From the NCBI RefSeq assembly GCF_011369485.1, contig NZ_VXCA01000024.1, positions 1-64,000 on the forward strand: 64,000 nucleotides of DNA. Reading direction: 5' to 3'. Made by a program: the position numbers and the translations under genes. Below the pieces are notes generated by a model. It saw only the letters and a program-made list of their open reading frames with translations, was not told the DNA's origin and ran no database searches. Below, one piece after another: positions 41,717-50,389 of the stretch (its first letter is position 1; each line of letters begins with the position of its first letter). This DNA comes from Pseudomonas atagonensis (lineage in GTDB: Bacteria; Pseudomonadota; Gammaproteobacteria; Pseudomonadales; Pseudomonadaceae).

Positions 41717-43717
41717 TCAACGCACCAGATGCAGGAACTGCATGTGCCGTTCGTACTGGTCGAGGATGTCGTTGATGATCTGTTCCTTGGTGTAGCCGAC
41801 CAGATCGTAGTCCTGACTGCCCTCGCTCAGGTGCACTTCGGCACGGTAGTAGCGGCGGTTGTTGAGCTGTTTTGAGCCCATGCCGCCACGGGCGAACGAT
41901 GGCGTGAAGTAGCCGCGCATCTGCACCTGATAGATGAACGGATGCGCATCACCATGGCCGATTTCCAGACTGACGCTGTCATTCGCCGGATCCGGCTGCG
42001 TCACCACGTTCAGGCCTTTCTCGACGAACACTGCCGTCACTTCCTCAATGGCCGGGCGCACGGTGGTGTCCATGAAGCGGTACACCTCGTCGCGCGAAGG
42101 GAAGTGCACAGCCTGGCTCAAGCGCTGGCGCCAACCGCCCGTACCGCGCCGTGAACCGGAGACCGGCGCCAGCGAATGCAGTTGCGCGATCTGCTTCTGC
42201 GACTCCAGATAGAACGCCTTGTGCAGCCCCCACATCATCAGCAACAGAATCAGCGAGAACGGCAACGAGGTCAGAACCACCGCCGACTTCAGCGCGTCGA
42301 TGCTGCCGGAGAACAGTAGCGCACTGGTGATCAGCGCGGTCATCGCGCCCCAGAATACCCGCAGCCATTTCGGCCCGTCTTCGTCGGGGTTGCCGCCCTT
42401 GGCCGACAGCGTCGAGAGCACGACAGTGCCGGAGTCGGCCGAGGTGACGAAGAATACGAAGCTGATGAACACCGTCACGGCGATGACGGTCTTGCTCCAC
42501 GGGTAGGTTTCCAGCAGCAGATAAATGCTCATCGACGGGTTGTCGATGGCCGACATGCCCAGCGCGCTCATGCCGTGATTGAGCACTTGATCCAACGCGC
42601 TGTTACCGAAGATCGACATCCACGCGAGGGTGAAACCGAGCGGAATCAGCAGCACGCCGAAAACGAATTCACGGATAGTCCGGCCACGGGAAATCCGTGC
42701 AATGAACAGACCCACGAACGGCGACCATGCAATCCACCAGGCCCAGTAGAACACCGTCCAGCCACCGAGCCAGTCGCTTGGTTTGTCGTAAGCGTAGAGG
42801 TCAAAACTCTTCATCGGCAAGGCGCCGAGGTAGTCGCCGAGGTTCTGGATCAAGGTGTTGAGCAGGTGCTGGGTGGGGCCGGCGAACAACACGAAAAGCA
42901 GCAGCGCACAGGCCAGCAGCATGTTGATGTCGGACATGACCCGCACGCCCTTATCCACACCAGAGACCGCGACGATAATTGCCGCGCCCATCATCAGGGT
43001 GATCAGGCCGACCTGAATCCACTGGGTGTGAGCGATGCCGAACAGGTAGTCGAGACCCGAGTTGAGGTGCAGCACACCGAAGCCCATGTCGGCACCGAGA
43101 CCGAACACCGTGGCGATGATGCCGAAGCCGTCCACCGCGTAGCCGATGGGGCCGTTGATGCGCTTTCCGATCAGCGGATACAACGCCGAACGCAGGGCCA
43201 GTGGCAGGTTGTGCCGATAAGCGAAATACGCCAGCGCCATGCCGACAAAGGCAAATACGCCCCAGCCATGCAAGCCCCAGTGCAGAAACAGGATCTGCAT
43301 CGCCTGACGCGCCGCATCCGCCGTACCCGCCTCGCCTTGCGGCGGCTGGAGCATGTGGGTCAGCGGTTCGGATACGCAGAAGAAAAACAGCGTGATGCTG
43401 ATCCCGGCGGCGAACAGCATGCCGGCCCAGGACAGGTAACTGAATTCGGGTTCGTCGTGGTCGGCACCGAGTTTTATCTTGCCGTAGCCGGATAAGGCGG
43501 TGACCACCACGAAGACCAGATACAGAGTCATCGCGAGCATGTAGTACCAGCCGACCGTGTTGGCCGCCCAGTTTTGCGCTTCCAGCAGCCAGGCGCCGGC
43601 CTGTTCAGGCATGGCGATGACAACGAGACCAAACAGCAGAATGACCGTCGCGGCGAAGTAGAACACCGGCGGATTCATGCGTACCAGACCGCTGGCGGGG
43701 GTGGACGATGCACTCAT
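41717..43717 (-). CDS. betT: BetT-type choline/betaine transporter (BCCT family)
   Basis: A 666-residue transporter with 12 predicted helices and a long cytoplasmic C-terminus of about 150 residues, as in BetT proteins that respond to osmotic stress. BCCT landmarks are the glycine-rich segment GFGVLHLNSGL and the tryptophan-rich WTVFYWAWWIAWSPFVGLFI. It imports choline with protons or sodium. No betIBA genes are in the window, but a TetR-type palindrome lies upstream. Confidence 0.9.
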   Translation of the reverse strand: MSASSTPASGLVRMNPPVFYFAATVILLFGLVVIAMPEQAGAWLLEAQNWAANTVGWYYMLAMTLYLVFVVVTALSGYGKIKLGADHDEPEFSYLSWAGMLFAAGISITLFFFCVSEPLTHMLQPPQGEAGTADAARQAMQILFLHWGLHGWGVFAFVGMALAYFAYRHNLPLALRSALYPLIGKRINGPIGYAVDGFGIIATVFGLGADMGFGVLHLNSGLDYLFGIAHTQWIQVGLITLMMGAAIIVAVSGVDKGVRVMSDINMLLACALLLFVLFAGPTQHLLNTLIQNLGDYLGALPMKSFDLYAYDKPSDWLGGWTVFYWAWWIAWSPFVGLFIARISRGRTIREFVFGVLLIPLGFTLAWMSIFGNSALDQVLNHGMSALGMSAIDNPSMSIYLLLETYPWSKTVIAVTVFISFVFFVTSADSGTVVLSTLSAKGGNPDEDGPKWLRVFWGAMTALITSALLFSGSIDALKSAVVLTSLPFSLILLLMMWGLHKAFYLESQKQIAQLHSLAPVSGSRRGTGGWRQRLSQAVHFPSRDEVYRFMDTTVRPAIEEVTAVFVEKGLNVVTQPDPANDSVSLEIGHGDAHPFIYQVQMRGYFTPSFARGGMGSKQLNNRRYYRAEVHLSEGSQDYDLVGYTKEQIINDILDQYERHMQFLHLVR

Positions 43718-43810
43718 GAAACGTGCACCTCGAGGGGTTGAAACATGGCTGAAATGATCGGACTCAGCAAAGGCAAGCCTCCTGTTGTGAGCGGGCAGCG
43801 AACCACCGGT

Positions 43811-43836
43811 TTAACTTGAATGAACGTTCAAGTTAA
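43811..43836. promoter_or_regulatory. Perfect palindrome upstream of betT, likely BetI-type operator
   Basis: TTAACTTGAA (43811-43820) and TTCAAGTTAA (43827-43836) are exact inverses with a 6-bp spacer; TGAACGTTCA (43821-43830) is a second palindrome inside. It lies 94-119 bp before betT. The TGAACGTTCA core resembles sites of BetI, the choline-responsive repressor; this is a recollection. Confidence 0.65.
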
Positions 43837-43937
43837 ACATGGATGGGGCGCCAAGGACTAATCGCAGGGCTGGGCGGTAGTTTTCCTACGCTAGCTCAAG
43901 GAGGGGTATGACGTGGGTTTGAGGCGATTCGTTCAAT

Positions 43938-44123
43938 AGCCCTTCACCCTCACCCTAACCCTCTCCCGGAGGGAGAGGGGACCGATTGGGGGATGTTGGG
44001 GAGATACGCCGACGTGGTCCTGCTTTACCGAATCCATAATCGACTCGGTGTTCCAGGCCGATGGATAATCCAAAACACCTCGGTCGGCTCCCTCTCCCTC
44101 CGGGAGAGGGCTGGGGTGAGGGA
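43938..44123. repeat. Long palindromic intergenic element, copy C
   Basis: The left arm CCCTTCACCCTCACCCTAACC and CTCTCCCGGAGGGAGAGG are mirrored by CTCCCTCTCCCTCCGGGAG and GGGCTGGGGTGAGGG. The core holds 'GATACGCCGAC' and 'CGAATCCATAATCGAC' as in copy B. It fills most of the 43718-44137 gap between the betT operator and the serine acetyltransferase gene. Confidence 0.85.
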
Positions 44124-44137
44124 CGCTTGTAATAGCC

Positions 44138-45064
44138 CTACTTCTGCGTCCCGTCATCATGCTGCAGATTGGCTTGGGTCAGATTGCACCCCGCGGGCAC
44201 ACTTCGCGTCAGCCAGACGTTGCCGCCAATGGTCGAACCCTTGCCGATGGTGATCCGCCCAAGAATGGTCGCCCCTGCATAAATCACCACATCGTCCTCG
44301 ACAATCGGATGGCGCGGATGGCCCTTCTGCAACTGCCCGTCTTCATCCGCCGGGAAACGTTTGGCACCCAGGGTTACGGCCTGATAGATCCGCACGCGCT
44401 CGCCGATGATCGCGGTTTCGCCAATCACTACACCCGTGCCGTGATCGATAAAGAAGCTACGGCCGATCTGTGCGCCCGGATGGATATCTATGCCGGTGGC
44501 CGAATGGGCGATTTCCGCGCTGATCCGCGCCAGCAGCGGCAAACCGGCGCGATACAAATGGTGCGCCAGACGATGGTGAATCACCGCCAGAATTCCTGGG
44601 TAGCAGAGCAACACTTCATCGACACTGCGCGCCGCCGGATCACCGTGATATGCGGCCAGCACGTCGGTATCGAGCAATGTGCGCAGCCCCGGCAAGGCCA
44701 GGGCAAAATCCTGCACGATCTGAATCGCCCGGGCCTCGACTTCGGTGTCGGCCTGCGCGCTGTGCCGGGCGACATAGCGCAGCTCCAGCCGTGTCTGCGC
44801 CAGCAAGGCATTCAAAGCCACATCGAGGGTGTGGCCGACGTAGAAGTCCTCACTTTCTTCGCGCAAATCCACCGGCCCCAGACGCATCGGAAACAACGCG
44901 CCGCACAGCGCTTCGAGAATCTCCGCCATCGCCGCTCGCGAGGGCAACTCGCGGCCGCCCTGCGCGCCGGAAGCCCGGCCATTTTGTGCTCGCCACTGAT
45001 CCCGCGCGCCGCGCAGTTGGCTGACGATGGTCTGCAATTGCCAATGGCTGGAACGTTCGCTCAC
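44138..45064 (-). CDS. Serine O-acetyltransferase, long form (CysE/SrpH-like)
   Basis: A 308-residue enzyme. Residues 1-190 form a helical SATase N-terminal region; the left-handed hexapeptide helix follows (DIHPGAQIGRSFFIDHGTG, VVIGETAIIGERVRIYQAVT) with the catalytic His-Asp pair in SFFIDHGTG. It makes O-acetylserine, the carbon skeleton for cysteine. Longer than the usual 258-273-residue CysE and lacking the typical short C-terminal Ile tail for binding O-acetylserine sulfhydrylase. The GTG start has GAGGAG upstream. It diverges from dcyD, another cysteine gene. Confidence 0.85.
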   Translation of the reverse strand: MSERSSHWQLQTIVSQLRGARDQWRAQNGRASGAQGGRELPSRAAMAEILEALCGALFPMRLGPVDLREESEDFYVGHTLDVALNALLAQTRLELRYVARHSAQADTEVEARAIQIVQDFALALPGLRTLLDTDVLAAYHGDPAARSVDEVLLCYPGILAVIHHRLAHHLYRAGLPLLARISAEIAHSATGIDIHPGAQIGRSFFIDHGTGVVIGETAIIGERVRIYQAVTLGAKRFPADEDGQLQKGHPRHPIVEDDVVIYAGATILGRITIGKGSTIGGNVWLTRSVPAGCNLTQANLQHDDGTQK

Positions 45065-45254
45065 GGTAAAGACTCCTCACGGGCGGCCGGACTGTCTGGC
45101 CGCGTCAACGGCGACCACTTTACGGCATGCCTGCGAGGGCGAATTAAGAACCGATAGTGCTGGGCTCAGTCGATTTGGCTATAAGCGATTCACGGTTGCC
45201 CCTGCAAAAGCGCGTGCCTATAGTCCTTTCATCTTCCTCCGCCAGTACGGAACC

Positions 45255-46265
45255 ATGTCCACACAACCGATCAAACAACAGCTGGATCGCTTTAACCGCC
45301 TCGACCTGCTCGGTCAACCGACGCCGCTGGAAAAGCTTGAACGCCTGTCCACCTGGCTCGGCCGTGACGTCTACATCAAACGCGATGACCTGACGCCGCT
45401 GGCCATGGGCGGCAACAAGCTGCGCAAACTCGAATACCTCGCCGCCGATGCACTCGCACAAGGTGCCGACACACTGATCACTGCCGGTGCGCTGCAATCG
45501 AACCACGTGCGCCAGACCGCCGCACTCGCCGCCAAACTCGGTCTGGGCTGCGTTGCACTGCTGGAAAATCCGCTGGGCACCGATGACAGCGATTACACCG
45601 GCAACGGCAATCGGCTGCTGCTGGATCTGTTCGACACCAAGGTCGAACTGGTCGACAACCTCGACAATGCCGATGAGCAACTAGCCGCCCTCGCCGTGCG
45701 TCTGCGCGCCAACGGCAAGAAGCCCTATCTGGTGCCGATCGGTGGCTCCAACGCGCTCGGCGCGCTGGGTTACGTGCGCGCTGGCCTGGAACTGGCCGAG
45801 CAGATCAAGGACACCGGCCTCGACTTCGCCGCCGTGGTTCTCGCGTCGGGCAGCGCCGGGACACACAGCGGTCTCGCGTTGGCCTTGAGTGAAGCGCTGC
45901 CGCAACTGCCGGTGATTGGCGTAACCGTGTCACGCAGCGAAGAGGATCAGCGCCCCAAAGTCCAAGGCCTCGCCGAACGTACGGCGGATCTGCTCGGCGT
46001 CGCGCTGCCGGACAGTTTCAAGGTCGAGTTGTGGGACGAATATTTCGGCCCGCGTTATGGCGAACCGAATGCCGGAACACTGGCAGCGGTGAAATTGCTG
46101 GCGAGTCAGGATGCGGTGCTGCTTGATCCGGTCTACACCGGCAAAGCCATGGCCGGTCTGCTCGATGGCATCGGCCGTGGCCGTTTCGACGAAGGTCCGA
46201 TCATCTTCCTGCACACCGGTGGCGCGCCGGCGTTGTTTGCCTACAAGGATTCACTGACAAGCTGA
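45255..46265 (+). CDS. dcyD: D-cysteine desulfhydrase (PLP-dependent)
   Basis: A 336-residue fold-type II PLP enzyme. The lysine that binds PLP is K55 in GGNKLRKLEY; the phosphate loop is ASGSAGTHSGLALAL. It splits D-cysteine to pyruvate, ammonia and sulfide. E. coli has dcyD between fliY and yecSC; here the cystine transporter genes follow directly. The start at 45255 matches the family and follows CGGA. ACC deaminases are related, but the DcyD call is supported by context. Confidence 0.9.
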   Translation: MSTQPIKQQLDRFNRLDLLGQPTPLEKLERLSTWLGRDVYIKRDDLTPLAMGGNKLRKLEYLAADALAQGADTLITAGALQSNHVRQTAALAAKLGLGCVALLENPLGTDDSDYTGNGNRLLLDLFDTKVELVDNLDNADEQLAALAVRLRANGKKPYLVPIGGSNALGALGYVRAGLELAEQIKDTGLDFAAVVLASGSAGTHSGLALALSEALPQLPVIGVTVSRSEEDQRPKVQGLAERTADLLGVALPDSFKVELWDEYFGPRYGEPNAGTLAAVKLLASQDAVLLDPVYTGKAMAGLLDGIGRGRFDEGPIIFLHTGGAPALFAYKDSLTS

Positions 46266-46289
46266 TCCTCCCGCTGTAGATAGTCCTGA

Positions 46290-46312
46290 GGTGAGGGGCT
46301 TATCCCCTCACC
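46290..46312 (+). terminator. Hairpin after dcyD
   Basis: GGTGAGGGG (46290-46298) pairs perfectly with CCCCTCACC (46304-46312), a 9-bp stem with a 5-base loop. No T-run follows, so termination may be partial. The rest of 46313-46521 is AT-rich and probably holds the promoter of the cystine transporter operon. Confidence 0.6.
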
Positions 46313-46521
46313 AAAACGGATCACCCATATATTCAGTATTGGAATAACGGCGAGAATATTAAGTATTTTCAAGTCTAAAGCAGACATCTTATAGTCTCGC
46401 CGCAGGCGAATTTCGCGCAAGACGCATAAGCTGCTTTAAGGCAGGATAGCGCTGTCGTCGAACTCCCGAATTCGCCAAACTTTCCTTAAGCGTCTTCCAT
46501 AAGAAAACACAGGGGCTTGTC

Positions 46522-47322
46522 ATGAATTTTTCCGCACTACGTCGCAATCTGCTGGTTGGTTCGCTGGGCCTGGCGCTGAGCGCCGGTCTGATCAGCCAGG
46601 CAGTGGCCGGTGAGCAGTTGCAACAGATCAAGGACAAAGGCGTTATCAACGTCGGCCTGGAAGGCACTTACCCACCGTTCAGCTTCGTCGATGCCGACGG
46701 CAAGCTGTCCGGTTTCGAAGTCGAACTCTCTGAAGCCCTGGCGAAGAAACTCGGCGTCAAAGCCAAGATTCAGCCAACCAAGTGGGACGGCATCCTCGCC
46801 GCGCTGGAATCCAAGCGTCTGGACGTCGTCGTCAACCAGGTGACCATCTCCGACGAGCGCAAGAAGAAGTATGACTTCTCCGAGCCGTACACCGTTTCCG
46901 GGATTCAGGCGCTGGTGCTAAAGAGCAAAGAAGCCGCGCTGAACATCAAGACCGCTAATGACCTATCCGGCAAGAAAGTCGGCGTAGGCCTGGGCACCAA
47001 CTACGAACAGTGGGTTCGCGCCAACGTGCCGGGTGCTGACGTTCGCACCTACGACGATGATCCGACCAAGTTCGCCGACCTGAACAACGGCCGCACCGAT
47101 GCCATTCTGATCGACCGTCTGGCCGCGCTTGAGTATGCCAAGAAAGCGCCGAAAACCGTCGCTGCCGGCGAAGCCTTCTCCCGTCAGGAATCCGGTATTG
47201 CCCTGCGTAAAGGCGAACCTGAATTGCTAGCAGCCCTGAACAAAGCCCTCGACGAACTGCGCGCCGACGGTACGCTTGAGAAGCTGTCCACGAAATACTT
47301 CAACGCTGACGTCACCAAATAA
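46522..47322 (+). CDS. tcyJ: Cystine ABC transporter substrate-binding protein
   Basis: A 266-residue periplasmic protein of the FliY/TcyJ type. A signal peptide ends at AVAGE (about residue 29). The mature part begins QLQQIKDKGVINVGLEGTYP and has the amino-acid-binding motif GFEVELSEALAKKLGVK, then TKWDGILAALESKRLDVVVN. It binds cystine in the periplasm. It opens a three-gene operon, overlapping the permease start by one base, next to dcyD as in E. coli. Confidence 0.92.
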   Translation: MNFSALRRNLLVGSLGLALSAGLISQAVAGEQLQQIKDKGVINVGLEGTYPPFSFVDADGKLSGFEVELSEALAKKLGVKAKIQPTKWDGILAALESKRLDVVVNQVTISDERKKKYDFSEPYTVSGIQALVLKSKEAALNIKTANDLSGKKVGVGLGTNYEQWVRANVPGADVRTYDDDPTKFADLNNGRTDAILIDRLAALEYAKKAPKTVAAGEAFSRQESGIALRKGEPELLAALNKALDELRADGTLEKLSTKYFNADVTK

Positions 47323-47987
47323 TGGAAGAAGCTTTCCAACTCGCACTGGACTCCGCGCCCTTCCTGTTGAAGGGCGCGTACTACACGGTAATCCTCAGCC
47401 TCGGCGGCATGTTCTTCGGCTTGCTGCTGGGCTTCGGCCTGGCGTTGATGCGCCTGTCGCGTTTCAAGTCGGTGAGCTGGCTGGCCCGCATCTACGTGTC
47501 GTTCTTTCGCGGCACGCCGTTGCTGGTGCAACTGTTCGTGATCTATTACGGCTTGCCGCAATTGGGCATGGAACTCGACCCGCTGCCGGCGGCGCTGATC
47601 GGCTTTTCGCTGAACATGGCCGCCTACGCCTGTGAAATCCTCCGCGCCGCGATCGGTTCGATCGAGCGCGGTCAGTGGGAAGCGGCGGCGAGCATCGGCA
47701 TGACCCGTGCGCAGACCCTGCGCCGGGCCATCCTGCCGCAAGCGATGCGCACGGCATTGCCGCCGCTGGGCAACAGCTTCATTTCACTGGTCAAGGACAC
47801 CGCGCTGGCCGCCACCATTCAGGTACCGGAACTATTCCGTCAGGCGCAGCTGATTACCGCCCGGACTTTCGAAGTCTTCACCATGTATCTTGCCGCCGCG
47901 CTGATCTACTGGATTCTGGCCACGGTGCTTTCGCACTTCCAGAATAAGCTGGAAGAGCGGGTCAATCGGCACGACCAGGAGTCCTGA
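47322..47987 (+). CDS. tcyL: Cystine ABC transporter permease
   Basis: A 221-residue inner-membrane protein of the HisM/YecS family, with about five helices and the EAA loop EAAASIGMTRAQTLRRAILP. It forms the cystine channel with TcyN. The start codon overlaps the tcyJ stop and three bases separate it from tcyN. Confidence 0.92.
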   Translation: MEEAFQLALDSAPFLLKGAYYTVILSLGGMFFGLLLGFGLALMRLSRFKSVSWLARIYVSFFRGTPLLVQLFVIYYGLPQLGMELDPLPAALIGFSLNMAAYACEILRAAIGSIERGQWEAAASIGMTRAQTLRRAILPQAMRTALPPLGNSFISLVKDTALAATIQVPELFRQAQLITARTFEVFTMYLAAALIYWILATVLSHFQNKLEERVNRHDQES

Positions 47988-47990
47988 CCC

Positions 47991-48740
47991 ATGATTGTCG
48001 TGGAAAAACTGACAAAGCAGTTCAAGGGTCAAGAGGTGCTCAAGGGCATCGATCTTGAGGTGAAAGAAGGCGAGGTCGTGGCAATCATCGGCCCCAGCGG
48101 CTCGGGTAAAACCACGTTCCTGCGTTGCCTTAATTTCCTTGAAGAACCTACCAGCGGCCGGATCAAGGTCGGCGATATCGAAATCGATACCCGCCGCCCG
48201 CTGAACCAGCAGCAAAGCCTGGTGCGCAATCTGCGCCAGCACGTGGGTTTCGTGTTTCAGAACTTCAACCTGTTCCCCCACCGTACCGCGCTCGAAAACG
48301 TCATCGAAGGCCCGATAGTGGTCAAGAAGATGCCGCGCGACGCAGCGATTGCCTTGGGCAAAAAGCTGATGGCCAAGGTCGGTCTGGCCGGCAAGGAAGA
48401 CGCCTATCCGCGTCGTCTGTCCGGCGGTCAGCAACAGCGCGTGGCGATTGCCCGGGCACTGGCGATGGAGCCGGAAGTGATTCTGTTCGACGAACCGACT
48501 TCGGCCCTCGACCCGGAACTGGTCGGTGAAGTGCTGGCGACCATTCGTGGTCTCGCCGAAGAAAAACGCACCATGGTGATCGTCACCCACGAAATGGGTT
48601 TTGCCCGTGACGTGGCCAACCGTGTGGTGTTTTTCGACAAAGGCGTGATCGTCGAACAAGGTGAAGCCAAGGCATTGTTTGCCAACCCGAAAGAAGAACG
48701 CACCCGACAGTTTCTCAGCAAGTTTCTGAATCACGCCTGA
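47991..48740 (+). CDS. tcyN: Cystine ABC transporter ATP-binding protein
   Basis: A 249-residue ATPase of the polar amino-acid uptake group. Walker A is GPSGSGKTTFLRC, the signature LSGGQQQRVAIARAL, Walker B EVILFDEPTSALDPE, and the H-loop VTHEMGFARD. It powers cystine uptake with TcyL. It ends the operon; a short hairpin follows. Confidence 0.93.
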   Translation: MIVVEKLTKQFKGQEVLKGIDLEVKEGEVVAIIGPSGSGKTTFLRCLNFLEEPTSGRIKVGDIEIDTRRPLNQQQSLVRNLRQHVGFVFQNFNLFPHRTALENVIEGPIVVKKMPRDAAIALGKKLMAKVGLAGKEDAYPRRLSGGQQQRVAIARALAMEPEVILFDEPTSALDPELVGEVLATIRGLAEEKRTMVIVTHEMGFARDVANRVVFFDKGVIVEQGEAKALFANPKEERTRQFLSKFLNHA

Positions 48741-48762
48741 GAACTTTCAATATCGAACACCC

Positions 48763-48787
48763 AACTTCCACGGATGGAAGTTACTTT
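48763..48787 (+). terminator. Short hairpin after tcyN
   Basis: AACTTCCA (48763-48770) pairs with TGGAAGTT (48775-48782), loop CGGA, followed by ACTTTTC. A weak intrinsic terminator is likely. Confidence 0.6.
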
Positions 48788-49213
48788 TCACCCCTCCACA
48801 CCCCCGTCAAACATACACAAACAATCTGCATTAGAATGCGGTACATATATATATGTTCTGCAACAGATTGTTCTCGTCTTGAGCTCGCCCCACCTGAAAT
48901 TTACCCGCCTAAATAACGCTGCATAAAAACTGGCGTAAACCTCAAATAGCCGTGGCCTGATTCGCCGAACAGCCGAGGCATTTGGACTCAGCGCCGTAGG
49001 AATATTCTGATTAGTTCGTAATTCATGGATTAACTAATCGACTCTATTGACACCCTCATCCACACACTTTTATCTAGTCGCCGACCGGCACCTATTAGTT
49101 CAATAAACGCACTTCAAACCCGAACAGAAGTTCAAAGGTTTATTGCCAGTTAATTCACGCCTTTTGTTCTTTCAGAAACGGACTTCGCTGCAAGGCTTCA
49201 AGGAGAGAAACCG
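48788..49213. other. Gene-free AT-rich stretch before the 49214 gene
   Basis: About 425 bp without a supported gene. A TA-repeat palindrome ACATATATATATGT lies at 48843-48856. From about 48980 to 49170 it is AT-rich with several TTAGTTC/ATTAACTAAT-like words that could hold a promoter for the 49214 gene, whose ribosome-binding site AAGGAGAG is strong. Confidence 0.5.
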
Positions 49214-49978
49214 ATGACCCGCACTTCGCATACCCCCGAACTGGCAGCGCCGACCCTCGCGCCTGCACAAAAAACCGGCATCAACCTGGCCGCAGCTGCC
49301 CACCTGTTGGTCGAGGTGGCGCCTTACCCCGACATGGAGGGCGGCGACTTGATCGAACTGTTCTGGAACAAATGCTACGTAGCCTCAAAAGTAGTCACCG
49401 CCGAGGATCTGGGCACGTCCATCAGCCTGCGGGTGCCAGAGAGTTTCATTGCCAATGGCAGCGTTCGCATCCACTACCGCGTGATGCAGGTCGGCCAAGG
49501 CCCGGCGCTGTCGGCGGCGACCCGTGTGCAAGTGAAACTGGACTGCCCGGGCGGACAGCCGTCAATGCTGTGCGAGGACGAAAACCAGCAACTGGCGCCG
49601 GTGACCATTCCCGACACCATTCGCCGTCAGGGCGTGAACCCCAACCAGATCAAACGCGGCGTACCGCTGACCATCGAACCCTACCTGAACATGGCCGAAG
49701 ACGACGCCATCACGCTGCGCTGGGGCGACGTGCGCATGGATCTGGCCCCCATCACGGCAGCGGATGTCGGACTGCCGATTCAAGTCTGGGTGCCGCCATC
49801 GGTGATTGTCGAGGCTGGCGAAGACCTGCGTCTTGACGTGACCTACTGCATCCTCGACCGGGTAGGCAACAACTCACGCTGGGCGCCGCCACGGACGCTG
49901 AAGATCGGTTGTGTGAATCCTTATCTGAAAGTCCCGTTGAGGCCTGAACTCAAAGCCGCCGAACCTCGCAAGCCTTAA
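49214..49978 (+). CDS. Hypothetical two-module beta-sandwich-like protein
   Basis: A 254-residue protein of unknown role with no signal peptide. It has two internally similar modules, at about residues 33-120 and 135-235. Shared pattern: (LIELFW or AITLRW), then (VVTAEDLG or PITAADVG), (VPESFI or VPPSVI), (RIHYRVMQVG or RLDVTYCILD), and a final V-KLDC or LKIGC. This looks like a repeated immunoglobulin-like beta fold. Each module ends with a Cys. It stands alone, between the cystine and organosulfur clusters. Confidence 0.7.
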   Translation: MTRTSHTPELAAPTLAPAQKTGINLAAAAHLLVEVAPYPDMEGGDLIELFWNKCYVASKVVTAEDLGTSISLRVPESFIANGSVRIHYRVMQVGQGPALSAATRVQVKLDCPGGQPSMLCEDENQQLAPVTIPDTIRRQGVNPNQIKRGVPLTIEPYLNMAEDDAITLRWGDVRMDLAPITAADVGLPIQVWVPPSVIVEAGEDLRLDVTYCILDRVGNNSRWAPPRTLKIGCVNPYLKVPLRPELKAAEPRKP

Positions 49979-50005
49979 CGCCGATCTCTCATGATGAAGA
50001 GGTTC

Positions 50006-50138
50006 TGTGGCGAGGAGATTTATCCCCGCTCGGCTGCAAAGCAGTCGTAAACCCATAACACGCGGTGTATCTGTTGCACCGCGTTAACTGATTTTGGGGC
50101 CGCTGCGCAGCCCGACGGGGATAAATCCCCTCGCCACA
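50006..50138. repeat. Inverted repeat pair, separate family from the REPs
   Basis: TGTGGCGAGGAGATTTATCC (from 50006) is mirrored by GGGATAAATCCCCTCGCCACA (ending 50138), about 85 bp apart. These words recur in pseudomonad intergenic DNA from memory; only this copy occurs in the window. It occupies the middle of the 49979-50320 gap; the AT-rich run after it probably contains the sulfur-operon promoter. Confidence 0.75.
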
Positions 50139-50275
50139 TGGATCGCGTAGGCGCATACAAATATTGTTAACCAATCCGACCATCACCCCTTCTATGCATA
50201 TTCCTAAAAGTTAGTTTATTTAATATTTATACACGCTTAGGGTATATAAACCGGACCACCGGACATTCTTTCGTT

Positions 50276-50298
50276 CGCCGCACTTTTGCGGCGTTTTT
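50276..50298 (+). terminator. Intrinsic-terminator-like hairpin in the leader of the sfnB-like operon
   Basis: CGCCGCA (50276-50282) pairs with TGCGGCG (50287-50293), loop CTTT, followed by TTTTT (50294-50298). It points in the same direction as the genes that begin 23 and 91 bases downstream, and no gene ends just before it. That suits attenuation in a leader as well as termination of a short transcript. Confidence 0.65.
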
Positions 50299-50320
50299 CA
50301 TGAGATGTGAGGTAGGTAAC

Positions 50321-50389
50321 ATGGTCCGGAACACAATCACCCCAGTGCAGATCGCCAGGGCATTGCGTGCAGCCAAGGAGCGGCAGTGA
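50321..50389 (+). CDS. 22-codon leader ORF coupled to the sfnB-like gene
   Basis: An ATG preceded by GAGGTAGG at ideal spacing opens a 22-residue frame (MVRNTITPVQIARALRAAKE then RQ) whose TGA stop shares its last base with the ATG of the next gene (TGATG). The peptide has no cysteine or methionine run, so simple amino-acid attenuation is not evident. Strong ribosome-binding site plus overlap suggest it is translated and couples translation of the sfnB-like gene. It lies just after a terminator-like hairpin. Confidence 0.5.
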   Translation: MVRNTITPVQIARALRAAKERQ

